Positions 49,101-61,300 of a stretch of 64,000 bases of DNA are shown here, one piece after another. Made by a program: the position numbers and the translations under genes. The notes under the pieces were generated by a model. That model made no database searches. It worked only from the letters and a program-made list of their open reading frames with translations, and had not been told where the DNA came from. Source of the DNA: Argopecten irradians. Lineage: Eukaryota; Mollusca; Bivalvia; Pectinida; Pectinidae. The stretch is from contig NC_091134.1 of the NCBI RefSeq assembly GCF_041381155.1, forward strand, positions 60,357,467-60,421,466, read 5' to 3'. The number at the start of each line of letters is the position of its first letter. Position 1 is the first letter of the stretch.

Positions 49101-51872
49101 CATCGTATACCAGAAGCTGAACTATGACCATCTTAGCAAATTGCATTATGATAAAACATCTAATTTGCATTTAATCAAGGTCAAGGACAAACTAGTTACT
49201 AGACTTTTCAGTTGTCCTGTTCACACGAAGCTTTTAATCGTTTCTCAGTAAAAAAGAGTTGGTAATGTTTGCTGATCTTAATATCCTTTGTGAGATAATG
49301 GAATTAATGATGAATGTTGAAGAAACTTTATCTATAATGCCGCCACATTTTCTTATACGCTGTAAAAGAAGGGCGATAGTTAGATAACAAGTCTTCTATG
49401 AAAGCTATTAACAAAAAATGTTTTGAAAGATGATTTTGCCTTATTGAGCACCACGCCTGCACAGGGAAAACCTAATTTTGATTGTTGGTGGGAATGTTTC
49501 TTATATCAGAACAAACAACGACACTTTAAAGTTTATTGATAAGAGAACAACGGCAAGGAGATGAAAAGATACAAAACCTATTATTTTGTAAAACATTGTC
49601 ATATTCTTGTTAAACAATTATCTATGATCATTTTTGCATATCAGTTTCCTGGATAGGATTTCGTGATTCACACCGAAGATAAAAATCACTTGTGCGTGAC
49701 AGATTTAAACATCAACTTAGCTTTGTTTGTACATTCATTCTATACCAACGCATTGTGCTACAGAGATGAAACACAGTACAATATAATACATAGAAGCAGT
49801 TATATTTAAATAACTGTGTGACAAAGTGACTTAACCATTCCCTATTGTAAGGTCTCTAGTAATGAATTTTAGCAGAAACTTTGAAAACGCCAGATGGTTA
49901 CCTGGCGCTAAAAAGGTCTTGCTATGTATCCACACCTGTATCTCAGATTTTTCTTAAGATACCTGCTTGTTTACATGTCTTACCATTATCGATTAAACAG
50001 TTGATCCAACTGCAATATTCGAGTAAGTATATCAAACAAATCATGGAATAACTCTTCTAAATATGGTCGAGTTTATGGAGGCAAACAAATATGATTTAAA
50101 ACGGGATATTTCATATCTGTATTTGATGCAACTTCAATTTTACCACAGTTTTAGGTATTGTGTTTAGATTTATTTTCGCTATCGAAACTTTACATTGTTG
50201 ACAATTTCTATAGATGGACGAAACAACAGCTTGGTAAAAACCTTATATGTTTAAATTATATCCTTCGTTGTGTGTAGAGTCAGGATATTTATAAAACAGT
50301 ATATGATCATCGCCCTGGTTCTAATGTAAAGGTAATAATTAATGTTATGACCAAGTGTTTGATTAGACACTTCACAATGAATCATTCTCTTACTTTTTCA
50401 TAAATGAATATTGATTCAAACTCAAGTTTACCCCAATAAAGAATTTTGTTTTTGATATATTGAATTTAAACACTACATATTATATAAAAAAAACAATACA
50501 CATCAATAATGTGAATGCTAAAAGATGAAATAATGCCACAATGATTGTAAAATCTACACATTTTCTGTTTTTCCTCCAGCTTTTATGCTAGAGACTCTTC
50601 CGTCGAGGATAGTGAACTGAATTTGGTTTAATCACAAAAAGGATTGTTTGTTTGACTTCAATGTTTATAATTTCGCCAACTTAAAAATAAACAAAATAAC
50701 AAATTACATACTAAGAGTTTGAAACAGATAAAAAATATATATAGAATATTTCCTTGAAATTGTTTTTCTGTAGTTTAAAGGGAAAACCCTACAACAGCTT
50801 CATTACAAGGCTACGATCAGGATGGAAGCCTATAATCGGATGATCAAATTGATCAAAGTTAATATTTATTTTATTTTCAAATTTTAGTTTATATGCGAAC
50901 GTTTATTTAAACAAGGTCGGTACTATCTACTCACAGACTATCAGTTACACAGAGATCAGAATTAGGGGGAAACCTGCCCAAAGCATGCGTTATCTAAAGC
51001 TTTTAGATTTATTGTTAGATCAATATCGCGGGAAATCATTATTCATTGGTAAGTTAGGCCACGATTAAATACACATTCGGAGGCCTTACTGTCTCCTTGG
51101 TATCAAGAGATCTGAGCTTCCGGCTACATTCCCCCGCCTCACTGAAGAATGAGTTTATTATCGTAGCTCTAATTGAAAAAGGCTATCTTTGATAATTTTA
51201 TTCAATCGTACTAAATATTCCCGCAATTAAACCTTTTAAATTACGCTTTCTCGTCTTTTAAGATGATGTCTTGAACATGAAAGGCATTCTTCAAAATGAG
51301 TCAACTAAACTATTCCATTTCAAAAGATTTATCAGCTATATAAAATAAAAAGATTCAGTCGTATCATGGTATTGTGTTAGGTCGTGCACGACTGTTTGAG
51401 ACAAATAGAAGATTATTGATGGGAGGTAATCGATGGCCTATTAATAATAATCATTCTAACTGGTCTATTATGACATTGAGTATTATCAGAGAGACGAGTG
51501 ACAGTGCTTTATATATTATGCATTTAAACTGATTTTTCCTCCATTTACGTTCTCTTGAGTTTTGTAGTTTACCCAATTGAACCCAAAGATCAAACTTAAC
51601 GTTTCCATTTATGGGCATAAAACCGTACTTTTTGATTTTTGATAACTGTCGAGCTCAAATGCAAAGAACATTATCTAAAAATTCATTGTACTTCATTTTA
51701 ATGTGTATTTCAAGAAATGACATTACCAATTAAAACGGAATTTGTATATACATGTATCTGGATCAACCTATTGTCCTACTACCTCTACATCAGTGTTGAT
51801 ATTTCAAATTAATATTGATGTCTTAAGTGTTTAATACATAAATGTGTATCATTTTTCATGACCTATTTCCTT
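46167..51872. other. gene-poor stretch
   Basis: AT-rich with no convincing exon. A GC-richer patch at 48,400-48,560 has a 64-codon frame (48367-48561) with no known domain. No arrays or inverted-repeat elements seen. Confidence 0.4.
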
Positions 51873-52232
51873 AATAATAATGATGATATACAAAATTATA
51901 TAATGGTGAAATATAAAATAATAACAATGATGAAATAAAAACTGATATAATGATGAAATACAAAATAACAGTAATGGCGAAATACAAAATGATAATAAAG
52001 GTCAATACAAAATAATAATGATGATATACAAAATTTTATAATGGTGAAATACAAAATAATAGAAATGATGAAATAAAAAAATGATATAATGATGAAATGA
52101 AAAATGTCATAATGGTGAAATACAAAATAACAATAATGGCGAAATACAAAATGATATAATGGTGAAATATAAGATAATAATACTGAAATACAAGATGATA
52201 ATAATGAAATACAAAATAATAACAATATAATG
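51873..52232. repeat. degenerate tandem array, unit about 20 bp (GATGAAATACAAAATAATAA)
   Basis: About 17 imperfect copies of ATGATGAAATACAAAATAAT-type units with small length changes. The minus-strand reading frames rich in F, Y, I and H (51896-52225, 52036-52293) come from this composition. Confidence 0.88.
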
Positions 52233-52330
52233 AAAAGTTTCCAGTTAAGGGAATTTTAGTACAAGTGCACAAGACCCCATCTTTACACACCACTCAGTAC
52301 TTGTTCGCTACTGACTGCGCAATGTTTACT

Positions 52331-52494
52331 ATATAGGGATTGGATTTCGTTTTTATGTTAACCATGCTTGTATGGAGCAATTCCTCTAAGAATATATTCT
52401 ATGGGGTGCGTTAGCGCCCCATATTGAATATATTCTTAGAGGAATTGCTCCATACAAGCATGGTTAACATATAAACGAAATCCAATCCCTATAT
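52331..52494. mobile_element. near-perfect palindrome of about 164 bp (hairpin MITE)
   Basis: The left arm ATATAGGGATTGGATTTCGT ... AAGAATATATTC is matched base for base by the right arm GAATATATTCTT ... ACGAAATCCAATCCCTATAT, with only a few mismatches. The centre is GGGGTGCGTTAGCGCCCC. TTTAC on both sides (next to TATATAGGG and after CCCTATA) may be a 5-bp target duplication. No coding capacity. Confidence 0.75.
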
Positions 52495-53150
52495 TTACAC
52501 TCACATGACTTTTTATTTATATTTTATGCAAAAAAAAATCGTCATTTGAAAGTGATGTAATTATTCAATAAAAGTCGGTCAAAAGTGGGAGGAGCTTACT
52601 CAATTGAACAGCGAATAATGACGCTTCACGTAAGGTAGAATTATTCAACAGCGACGACAAAAAAGTTCAATATTTTAGTGTAAAATAAACATGACAAACA
52701 AAGTAAATTTCAGAGACAATTTCATTTAATCAGATCAGAACTTTAAATATATATTCAATTTTGCTAAAAGTTAATATATAGCGTAATAACATAAAGAATT
52801 TGTACACGGCCACATGTGTGAACTCGGTGACCGTTGTGCAGCGAGGCGAAGCTGACGCACGCTTACACACTTTAGTTTGCCGAAGTTGTCAAAACACCGA
52901 TTTTCAAGTAGCTCAATGTGTTTGAGATGTCGTCTGACTTGACGATATTACATCCTTGGGAGCCATGTGATTATATAATCTACGCTTAGATCCATATCGC
53001 CATCGATAGATGAAACAAATTCACGATGGATACAATGTATTTGTGGTGACGCGGAACTGTCAACACGTGGATTATTAGCGGTGCATGTTTTATAATACAC
53101 ATGATTAAATACTCAAAGAACAAAGACAAGAAGATATGTTTATAACTTAC
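52495..53150. other. stretch without a recognised gene
   Basis: Contains AAGTGGGAGGAGCTTACTC and a GC-richer patch at 52,805-52,870. It would be intronic if the minus-strand exon at 53151-53244 is real. No matching downstream exon was found. Confidence 0.4.
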
Positions 53151-53244
53151 CTCTATCAGAGGGTCTCACACCCGTCCACCCCAAAGGCTCGATCGTAGGA
53201 CGAACATAGGCACAGAGGTAATGTTTACATTTGACACCCACCAT
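53151..53244 (-). CDS. candidate first coding exon (31 codons) with strong start and donor
   Basis: On the minus strand AAAAATGG gives a good Kozak start at 53244. The frame then reads MVGVKCKHYLCAYVRPTIEP and LGWTGVRPSDR up to AGAG|GTAAGT, a consensus splice donor whose intron starts at 53150. The exon ends in phase 1. The sequence is balanced and non-repetitive, unlike its AT-rich surroundings. I do not recognise the peptide and could not place a second exon. It could be the 5' end of a gene running left, part of a transposon-borne gene, or chance. Confidence 0.35.
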
Positions 53245-54136
53245 TTTTAACAAAAATGAAAGCACGTCGCCCCGGTCGGGATATTTTTCCGTTTCTTTAT
53301 ACAATTGTTAATTTAAAAATTGTTTGAATCATATATAAATATAAAACATGTATATATTGTTTACATTTTTCCAAAATTCTATGAAAAACAACAATATACA
53401 CGTAATGTTGCGTCAAAATGTAAACAAAGCCATGTGTTTCTTTAAAAAAAAGTAGTCCTTTTACGTTGCACAGAACATTTCCTTACGCAAGTTCAAAGTT
53501 CAATGTTACCATGCAGTTATGGTAAACAAAATCGGCTAGTATTAGCGTATAGTGACCAAGCCTAGCAAGTGTAAATATATTATTATATGTTCCGTGTCAA
53601 TTCATAACACGCACATAGAAACAAATCTCTCAATACCATAGTCTAAATATCTTAGCTGGATGATATAACTTATTTTACTGTATTGACATGATTTAGTAAA
53701 ATTTCCCCCATGAGTACGCAACAATGGATATGCTTATGGTGCTTGAATCATAATTGTATATTCTAACCCCTTGAAGACGTTTGACTACATTATACAATTT
53801 ACATGCTCAATTTGATTTTTCAGCTGAACTGCTGGCTCATAGTAATTGTTTGATTGATGAACCATGGTTACTTACCGCACCGATAGTAGGCTGAATGGGA
53901 TCTTTACTCATTTGACCTATTTATATAATGTGTAGTAATTATTGTCAAACTATTATTATTCTATCAGTTTTAATACACTTCTTTCCAAACCATCACCAAA
54001 GTCAGGTGTACCGTGTGTATTACAAGCGGGCAAGTTACAAATAATAAACAGAAAGGACTATCAACTTATCCTTGAAATGACATTACAGTCGCACATTTCG
54101 TCCCATAGGTATACACTTTATTTTGGTTGACTGGTT
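53245..54136. other. stretch without a recognised gene
   Basis: AT-rich unique sequence, possibly holding the promoter of the exon at 53151-53244 if that is real. No CCAAT/GC-box cluster seen. Confidence 0.4.
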
Positions 54137-54530
54137 GATCAGATTTACGTCCTATTAACGTCCATATAAGGACGGTCTATTGTGTATGCGATGTGGTATG
54201 TGTGAAGTGCGTGCGTATTTTGGGAGACTGCGGTATGTCCGTGTTGGAACTCTTTAAACTGTCACATGGAACTTTTCCTCTTTTGATTAGTGTTATCTTA
54301 ATGAAGCATGCCACCAGATACACGAACCACGTCCCATTGAACACTTAGCAGGAGTAGACACTATCACTTTCTTTTCTTACAGGGGAAAGGGCTCAACTCA
54401 TGAAAAAGGCGAGACGGTGTCAAGGGAGCCATAAAGAAGAAGAACGTCAGTTGGGAAGACTAGAAAAGATACGATCCAACTTTAGTCGCCTTTTATATGC
54501 AACGTGGCATCAGATACAATTCGAACGCTC
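54137..54530. mobile_element. dispersed mollusc-type repeat (SINE-like)
   Basis: It opens TTTACGTCCTATTAACGTCC then ATATAAGGACGGTC. It continues through GTGAAGTGCGTGCGTATTTT, GGGAGACTGCGGTATGTCCG, TGAAGCATGCCACCAGATAC, TTAGCAGGAGTAGACACTAT and TTTAGTCGCCTTTTATATGC. I recall this order of words from a repeat scattered through many molluscan genomes, from memory and not from a search. No open frame of note. Confidence 0.5.
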
Positions 54531-57500
54531 TGCATGATATACCTTTGAAACGATAAACATCTACTGATACCCTTAGACATGTCTTTCCGTCACACTTATG
54601 GGTCCTGGACAGACTGAGAAATAAAGACATGCTTGCGCTTAGCATGCGCACTTTGTTCTACAATTTGATAATGTGATTGGATGTGCAATATACTTATATC
54701 TTATGACTGGTAAAAAACCAAAGCTGTTTCTTTCGAACCGCCTGGCTTTATTCTCATATACTCGAGACATTTGTCAAAAGTCTCCGAACAAACATATTCC
54801 TCCTCAGATTATGAGTGTCGAAGACGGATTTGCTCTTACGTTTTTCAATAAATGATGTTGAATTGAAAGCAGTTCTCATACTATGAATATTTGCCATCAT
54901 TCTGTTGTATATGACTGTCCGTACTTGAAAATGTTTTTTGATCCATATTATTATCAGTTCATGGTGCATCCTATGTTTGAGGTGATAACATACTGCGTCC
55001 TTTTACTCATTCTGGTACGCATTACCTTTATTCGCTTTGTTCTTGGTTGTCTCGAACACTGAGGACAAAACCGTCGCTATAAGTATTCGTTAAGTAATAA
55101 TAAAAATGAAAATCTCAGACGATCATGTTTTTTACATGGCACAGCTGGACAACAATCAGTTGCAAGAACAAGATACGCATCAATTTGCTGCAGTGAGCAA
55201 ACTAATGGTGTAAGAAGGGGTAACATATCACCACCTAGCAGACATAACGTGGGCTTTTGTATTCCCGTCAACGTAAAGCACTGTCCCCGTCGTTTCTGGT
55301 TGTGCTAGTCACCGTTTCACCTCTGTATGTCTATATAGAAGAACAAATGTAGATCTGTTATCGACTTTGACGTAACTGTGCTGCACTACGGTCACCTGGG
55401 GTCGGTCATGTGTGTCGGCCAGACAAGCCGTAGTAAGATGTGTGTACGAGGATCAGTCAATGCTATGATAGATGTGTCTAGAGATACAGCCACGTGCAGG
55501 CTATTTCTACCCTCCGTTGCCGAATTTACTCTTTGTTATGACCGAAGACGTTTTTAAACACCTAAGACTTCAAAGTTAAACTGAAAGCTATTTGCAATAC
55601 ATTCATGAAGTTTTTATAAAGCTTTACAAACTAAGGCTTGTCATTTTTATAGTTGGAATACCACACACATTCTACTCCTCTTTACAAATGTACATATACC
55701 TACCATCAATATAGAAATCAATCAGATTCCATATTATCTGGGACATACGATGCAAATACCAGTATCTGTTATTCCTTTTAAACTAGTATCTAAAGGATAT
55801 TCGATATATTTCTATACATTATTTTCCATGTCTACATAGAGTACATATATATAGCAATGTTTGGGTTGAAAATGAATGATCTAAGTTTTAGTACATCAAA
55901 TCATTTGGGGGTGGGGGGATAAAATCAAAGCAAACAAAACGAAAGAACAAAAATACATGTATGTGGGAATATATAACCTATGAACATTTAATTGATGTTC
56001 ACCCAATACATCATTATTGTTGACAAAGAAAACATCTAGTTTGGTAAATGTATAATAATTAACTGAATTAGACCTCACTATTGCCCTCGCCGATGTTTAT
56101 CAGAGCTGACCTGTAGAAGACACCGGTGTTGTCCTCAAGTTAGTAGTAACAGTAGTACTAACTTATATTGACAGGTTAACGCTGCTCCTGGTCAATAGTT
56201 GTCGCTTTTAGGTTGATCGATAGCCAGTTTGGCCGGGTTGCTGACCGCTGAGATGAGGACACACGAGGATAAATGCATGTCTTTGTCAGTCAGAGGTGAG
56301 ATCTACTTTGATAAATGACCACATAAACATTAGTCATTGATCTATTTCATGATTATCAAACATTTATACCTGTTCGGATACTCCAGGATCAAAATATTGT
56401 GTTGTTATCAACTGAAAGGACTCGTGTGCTAGACATCTCTTACATTCATGAAACATTCCACAGAAAAAGAAAATAAGATTTCCTGGTACATATAGAAGCT
56501 TATTGTTAACCACAAGCTACTGTAATTGTGTTGTTATTGATAATTTTACAAACAATTCATTGGTTTGTTAATTAACCGATGTGATGTTGGTGACACTGTT
56601 CGCTTCCAGTTACATTTAGTTGTAACAGAAACATATATCATATTACGTATATATGTTTCTGGTTGTTATAGAGACATTAATGGTTGAAATTTAACAGAAG
56701 CTGAAAACAAGGATGAAGATGACGCTTATAAATCCTTAAAATAACCAGAGGATGCAACACGATGTCATCATCAAGGCGCCTACCTGATTGGCTCCGAAAA
56801 CGTCGTTCTCTGGAACTTTTGTCTAGTTGAATTGTAAACCTAAATGAATCCTTCAATTTTTCCTCCAATAAAACTTTGTTAAGGGTGTACACCTCTGAGA
56901 AGTCAAAATATTCTTGTATTAAACTTGAATTTCATCTGATCAATTGACATTATTTAGAAATATATATTTCATTTACATCGAATTATCTAAATGAAATTTC
57001 CTAGATTGACGTTTTAAATATATCTATATTGGAAGCTATCAATTTCATCAAGACGGATATTGGAAATGAATGGTGATTAATTGGCTTTTGGTGACACGCA
57101 TAAAATATATCTGGTGTTACGCCGGGTTATTTGAGTTTTGAAAATCATTCGACAATGAAGCGATTCTCGTTAATATGGTTTTGATTAATCACCGGTCATT
57201 AGACAGATGAGCTATGTAGATGTGTGGCCATATGCTTTGGAGCCTTTGGAGAATTCTGGCAGAAGTTCACCGAGCGTTGCTAATACGACAGCTTGGAGAT
57301 AGATGGCTTGGTGCTTACTTTTTATTTAGTGGACAGACCGAGGTTTCGAACCCTATTCTTTATTACTTTCATTTATTTGGTTTATTACTTTAAACATATA
57401 AATACGTATTGCATGTATGGAACAAAGGCAAAAACAAAATCTCCCACCCCTCCACTCATCACCTGACAGAGAGGAACCGATAATACGCATAACAAGTGTT

Positions 57501-58373
57501 TTAATTAACTAATAATTAATTTCATTCTCTGTTACTCCAATAGGATATTTTCAATTGATAAACATTACAACATTAAACAATATAGATCTTACATAATCAT
57601 ATTTCTATAGACGCCTAAGGTTCTTTGTATAATTGGCAATAACAAGGTACTGCACCACGAACTGCGATTTTTTGACTTTACAAACAAGTAATGATATACA
57701 CGGTTCCTTCTGCTTAAAGAGTTATATTGTTATAATCAATACTAATGTCGGATCTAATTGATCCAAAGAGATCCTGTGTGACCTCTCTTTGAATGTGGTA
57801 TTATACAGCGTTGATATCAATTTCTATGAAGACAGAAAATATGATTTTTGTTAATAAAAAACCGCTCATTTCAGTTTTAAGAATTATCAGTGTCATTTTC
57901 TGTAGTTTAGAGTCCAATTATATTTGCTATAGCTAAACGGTTGTGCATGAAACCTAATTAAGCATGCAGATATTTATAGATATTTTACTAGGGTATATTC
58001 AGAGTGAATATATCAAACGCTATTCACAATACCAGGATCCCACATAATAATTTATATCGGTTAACATTACGACAAACTATATAAACGCTGGTGTAAGTAG
58101 TCCACAGTATGTGTTTGATTTACAGCTGTATCTAACTAGATATAATACCTGACGCGTTTCTTTTATCTCACGATGTAAGCTGTCAGAAAATCAGGGCGAC
58201 TTTTGGTAACCCCAGATATCAGGCTACACGCCGAAAACCTCTCACACTATCAACGTGAATGGTAATACAGATTTTCACAGCGATAATTAACCACAACTTA
58301 TAAAAAGAAAATCTAAGTAATATTATTGTATATTGTGATGAACTGCTTTCGTAATATTATAAGTAATGTCAGA
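54531..58373. other. gene-poor stretch
   Basis: No convincing exon. Short frames at 54673-54855, 54754-54969, 55077-55271 and 56677-56892 are unrecognised. A tRNA-like B-box word near 57,342 lacks the rest of a tRNA. Confidence 0.4.
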
Positions 58374-61300
58374 CCCTCCTCCTCTCCTTCTCTCTCTCTC
58401 CCATCTCGTCCTCCTCCTCCTCCTCTCTCCCATCTCGTCCTCCTCCTCCTCTCTCCCCTCGTCCTCCTCCCTCTTTCTCCCATCTCGTCCTCCTCCTATC
58501 TCCCACCTCTTTCTCCTCCTCATTTCTCTCATTTCGTCCTCCTCCTCCTCTCTCCCACCTTGTCCCCTTCCTCCTCATCTTTCCCTCCTCGTCCTCCTCC
58601 TCTCTCCCACTCGTCGTCCCCCCCTCCTCTCTCTCACCTCGTCCTCCTCCTCTCTCCCACCTCGTCCTCCTCCTCCTCCTCTCTCCCAACTCGTCCTCCT
58701 CCTCCTCTCCCTTACCTCGTCCTCCTCTTCCTCTCTCCCCCTTGTCCTCCTCCTCTTTCTTACCTCGTCCTCCTCCTCCTCCTCCTCCTCATTCCCACCT
58801 CGTCCTCCTCCGCTCTCCCAACTCGTCCTCCTCCTCTTCTCTCCCACCTCGTCCTCCTCCTACCCCTCCTCTCTCCCACCTCGTCCTCCTCCGCTCTCCC
58901 ACCTCGTCCTCCTCCTCTCTCCCATCTCGTCCTCCTCCTCCTCTCTCCAATCTCGTCCTCCTCCTTCTTTTTCCCATCTCGTCGTCCTCCTCCTTCTCTC
59001 TCCCACCTCGTCCTCGTCCTCCTCCTCCTCTCTCACCTCGTCCTCCTCCTCTTCCTCTCTCCCACCTCTCGTCGTCCTCCTCCTCTCTCCCACCTCGTCG
59101 TCCTCCTCCTCTCTCCCATCTCGTCTTCCTCATTCTCTCTCTTACCTCGTCCTCCTCCTCCTCCTCTCTCCCACCTCGTCGTCCTCCTCCTCTCTCCCAT
59201 CTCGTCTTCCTCATTCTCTCTCTTACCTCGTCCTCCTCCTCCTCTCTCACCTCGTCCTCCTCCTCTTCCTCTCTCCCCCTCGTCCTCCTCCTCCTCTCTC
59301 CCACCTCGTCGTCCTCCTCCTCTCTCCCACCTCGTCGTCCACCTCCTCTCTCCCATATCGTCCTCCTCCTTCTCTTTCCCATTTCTACCTCATCCTCCTC
59401 ATCTCTCCCACCTCGTCCTCCTCCTCCTCCTCTCTCTCACCTCGTCCTCCTTCTCCTCTCTCACATCTCGTCTTCCTCCTCCTCTCTCCCAACTCGTCCC
59501 CCTCCTCCTTTTCTCCCACCTCGTCCTCCTCCTCCTCCTCTCTCCCATCTCGTCCTCATCCTCCTCTCTCTAACCTCGTCCTCCTCTCTCTAACCTCATC
59601 CTTCTCTCTCTAACCTCGTCCTCCTCCTCCTCCTCTCTCCCATCTCGTCCTCCTCCTCCTCTCTCCCACCTCGTCCTCCTCCTCCTTATCTCTCCCACCT
59701 CGTCCTCCTCTTCCGCTCTCCCATCTCGTCCTCTTCCTCCTCTCTCCCACCTCGTCCTCCTCTTCCGCTCTCCCATCTTGTCCTCTTCCTCCTCTCTCCC
59801 ATCTCGTCCTCCTCCTCCTCTCTCCCACACCTCATCGTCCTCCGCTCTCCATCTCGTCCTCCCCCTCTCTCCCATCTCGTCCTCTTCCTCCTCTCTCCCA
59901 CCTCGTCCTCCTCTTCCGCTCTCCCATCTTGTCCTCTTCCTCCTCTCTCCCATCTCGTCCACCTCCTCCTCTCTCCAACCTCATCCTCCTCCGCTCTCCA
60001 TCTCGTCCTCCCCCTCTCTCCCATCTCGTCGTCCTCCTCCTCTCTCCCACCTCGTCCTCCTCCTCTCTCCCACCTCGTCCTCCCCCTCTCTCCCCCTCGT
60101 CGTCGTCCTCCTCTCTCCCCCTCGTCGTCCTCCTCCTCTCTCCCACCTCGTCGTCCTCCTCCTCTCTCCCATCTCGTCGTCCTCCTCCTCTCTCCCAAAT
60201 CGTTCTCCTCCTCCTCTCTCTTACCTCGTTCTCCTCCTCCTCTATCCCATCTCGTCCTCCTCCGCTCTCCCACCTCGTCGTCCTCCTCCTCTCTCCCACC
60301 TCGTCGTCCTCCTCCTCTCTCCCATCTCGTCGTCCTCCTCCTTTCTCCCAAATCGTTCTCCTCCTCCTCTCTCTTACCTCGTTCTCCTCCTCCTCTATCC
60401 CATCTCGTCGTCCTCCTTCTCTCTTTCCCATCTCGTCCTCCTCCGCTCTCCATCTCGTCGTCCTCCCCCTCTCTGCCCCTCGTCGTCGTCCTCCTCTCTC
60501 TCCCTCGTCCTCCTCCTCCTCTCTTTCACATCATCCTCCTCCGCTCTCCTACCTCTTCCTCCTCCTCTCTCCCCCTGGTCCTCCTCCTCCGCTCTCCCAT
60601 CTCGTCCTCCTCCTCCGCTCTCCCATCTCGTCCTCCTCCTCCGCTCTCCCACCTCGTCCTCCTCCTCCGCTCTCCCCCTCGTCCTCTTCCTCCTCTCTCT
60701 CTCCTCGTCCTCCTCCTCCGCTCTCCCATCTCGTCCTCCTCCTCCGCTCTCCCACCTCGTCCTCCTCCTCCGCTCTCCCCCTCGTCCTCTTCCTCCTCTC
60801 TCTCTCTCCTCGTCCTCCTCCTCCGCTCTCCCATCTCGTCCTCCTCCTCCGCTCTCCATCTCGTCCTCCCCCCTCCTCTCGTCCCTCTCGTCCTCTCTCT
60901 CCTCTCTCCCACCTCGTCCTCCTCTTCCGCTCTCCCATCTTGTCCTCTTCCTCCTCTCTCCCATCTCGTCCACCTCCTCCTCTCTCCAACCTCATCCTCC
61001 TCCGCTCTCCATCTCGTCCTCCCCCTCTCTCCCATCTCGTCGTCCTCCTCCTCTCTCCCACCTCGTCCTCCTCCTCTCTCCCACCTCGTCCTCCCCCTCT
61101 CTCCCCCTCGTCGTCGTCCTCCTCTCTCCCCCTCGTCGTCCTCCTCCTCTCTCCCACCTCGTCGTCCTCCTCCTCTCTCCCATCTCGTCGTCCTCCTCCT
61201 CTCTCCCAAATCGTTCTCCTCCTCCTCTCTCTTACCTCGTTCTCCTCCTCCTCTATCCCATCTCGTCCTCCTCCGCTCTCTCCCACCTCGTCGTCCTCCT

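Noticed and set aside
54490-54540. Possible minus-strand tRNA B-box (GCGTTCGAATTG)
   Set aside because: It deviates from the consensus and has no matching A-box or stems.
57290-57360. tRNA or tRNA-derived SINE head (ATGGCTTGGTGC with GGTTTCGAACCC)
   Set aside because: The B-box word has an extra base, the A-box is weak, and no cloverleaf stems can be formed in either orientation.
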